A DNA stretch of 64,000 nucleotides from NCBI GenBank assembly GCA_003280605.1, contig QCEM01000001.1:1-64000 (forward strand). The letters are read 5' to 3'. The notes beneath the pieces are model-generated. The model had not been told where the DNA came from. It searched no databases and saw only the letters and a program-made list of their open reading frames with translations. Positions 63,905 through 64,000 of this stretch are shown here, piece by piece. The DNA comes from SAR116 cluster bacterium AG-355-O21. Its GTDB lineage: Bacteria > Pseudomonadota > Alphaproteobacteria > Thalassobaculales > Thalassobaculaceae. The translations under genes were made by a program, and so were the position numbers. How positions within the stretch are numbered: position 1 is the stretch's first letter; the number at the start of each line of letters is the position of its first letter.

Positions 63905-64000
63905 ATGAAATCCCATGGTTTAAAGCTGGCTGTTGCCGCGACTGTTGGTCTTGCCTTTACGGCAGGTGCAGCGGTTGCTGATACGCCAAAAAGCGGCGGC
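63905..64000 (+). CDS. N-terminus of an exported protein (partial)
   Basis: Only the first 32 codons are in the window. They form a signal peptide (MKSHGLKLAVAATVGLAFTA, then GAAVADTPKSGG) with a cleavage site near AVA-DT. AAGGAG is 10-11 nt upstream. A leader followed by a Thr-Pro-Lys-Ser-Gly-Gly stretch is common in peptide/nickel-type ABC solute-binding proteins, but the rest is cut off. Confidence 0.6.
   Translation, partial: MKSHGLKLAVAATVGLAFTAGAAVADTPKSGG

Overview
The window reads as a free-living, probably marine, flagellated alphaproteobacterium of moderate GC content. The pointers are a GapR/DUF2312 nucleoid protein, the linked block rpoZ-rsh-acpS-lepB-rnc-era, a sigma54-type promoter in front of glnB-glnA, an ECF sigma factor paired with a DUF1109 (NrsF-type) anti-sigma, a DMSP demethylase (DmdA-like) gene and many amidohydrolase, CoA-transferase and transporter genes. 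I cannot name a genus. No tRNA or rRNA gene, CRISPR array, insertion sequence or prophage was recognised.

Layout. 0-2.5 kb: flagellar rod genes flgB-flgC face away from a small unknown gene plus fliO-fliP. 2.6-4.4 kb: a frameshifted secreted-protein gene, a hairpin with an anti-Shine-Dalgarno loop, an ECF sigma factor and its membrane anti-sigma. 4.4-10.4 kb: hydantoin racemase, N-carbamoyl-D-amino-acid amidohydrolase and dihydropyrimidinase with pepN between them, plus what looks like the decayed tail of an ABC ATPase. 10.6-16.2 kb: a SPOR lipoprotein, two MFS carriers and small or unknown genes. 16.3-19.3 kb: a class IV aminotransferase, then glnB-glnA. 19.4-22.9 kb: an acyl-CoA ligase, a frameshifted PQQ-type sugar dehydrogenase and an aldolase-II decarboxylase. 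22.9-30.1 kb: glcDEF-serB-dmdA-phyH, all on the minus strand, preceded by rpmJ (too short for most ORF cut-offs).

30.5-35.1 kb is a plus-strand catabolic run: Ldh2-type oxidoreductase, cupin, CoA-transferase, N-acyl-D-amino-acid deacylase. 35.1-36.6 kb holds a subtilase with no leader or prodomain, an AT-rich gap and an orphan protein resembling the C-terminal domain of RNA polymerase alpha. 36.7-40.5 kb is a light and DNA-repair group: a photolyase/cryptochrome, a DUF2256 zinc-ribbon protein, DUF427 and an Fe-S (6-4) photolyase. 40.6-45.1 kb: small protein, EamA carrier, enoyl-CoA hydratase/CoA-transferase pair, asparaginase. 45.1-50.6 kb: the era-rnc-lepB-acpS-rsh-rpoZ housekeeping block. 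50.6-55.7 kb: a fused indolepyruvate:ferredoxin oxidoreductase and an MlrC-like peptidase. 55.9-64 kb: UDP-glucuronate epimerase, EamA carrier, FadD-type ligase, PepF, pyrF, gapR, a haloacid dehalogenase and the start of a secreted, probably solute-binding, protein.

The metabolic theme is salvage of organic nitrogen and carbon: hydantoins and D-amino acid derivatives, glycolate, DMSP, aromatic 2-oxoacids and peptides, next to PII/glutamine synthetase nitrogen control. The least explained parts are the sigma-factor locus at 2.7-4.4 kb (broken secreted protein plus CCUCCUCC hairpin) and the AT-rich subtilase/alpha-CTD-like patch at 35-36.6 kb.
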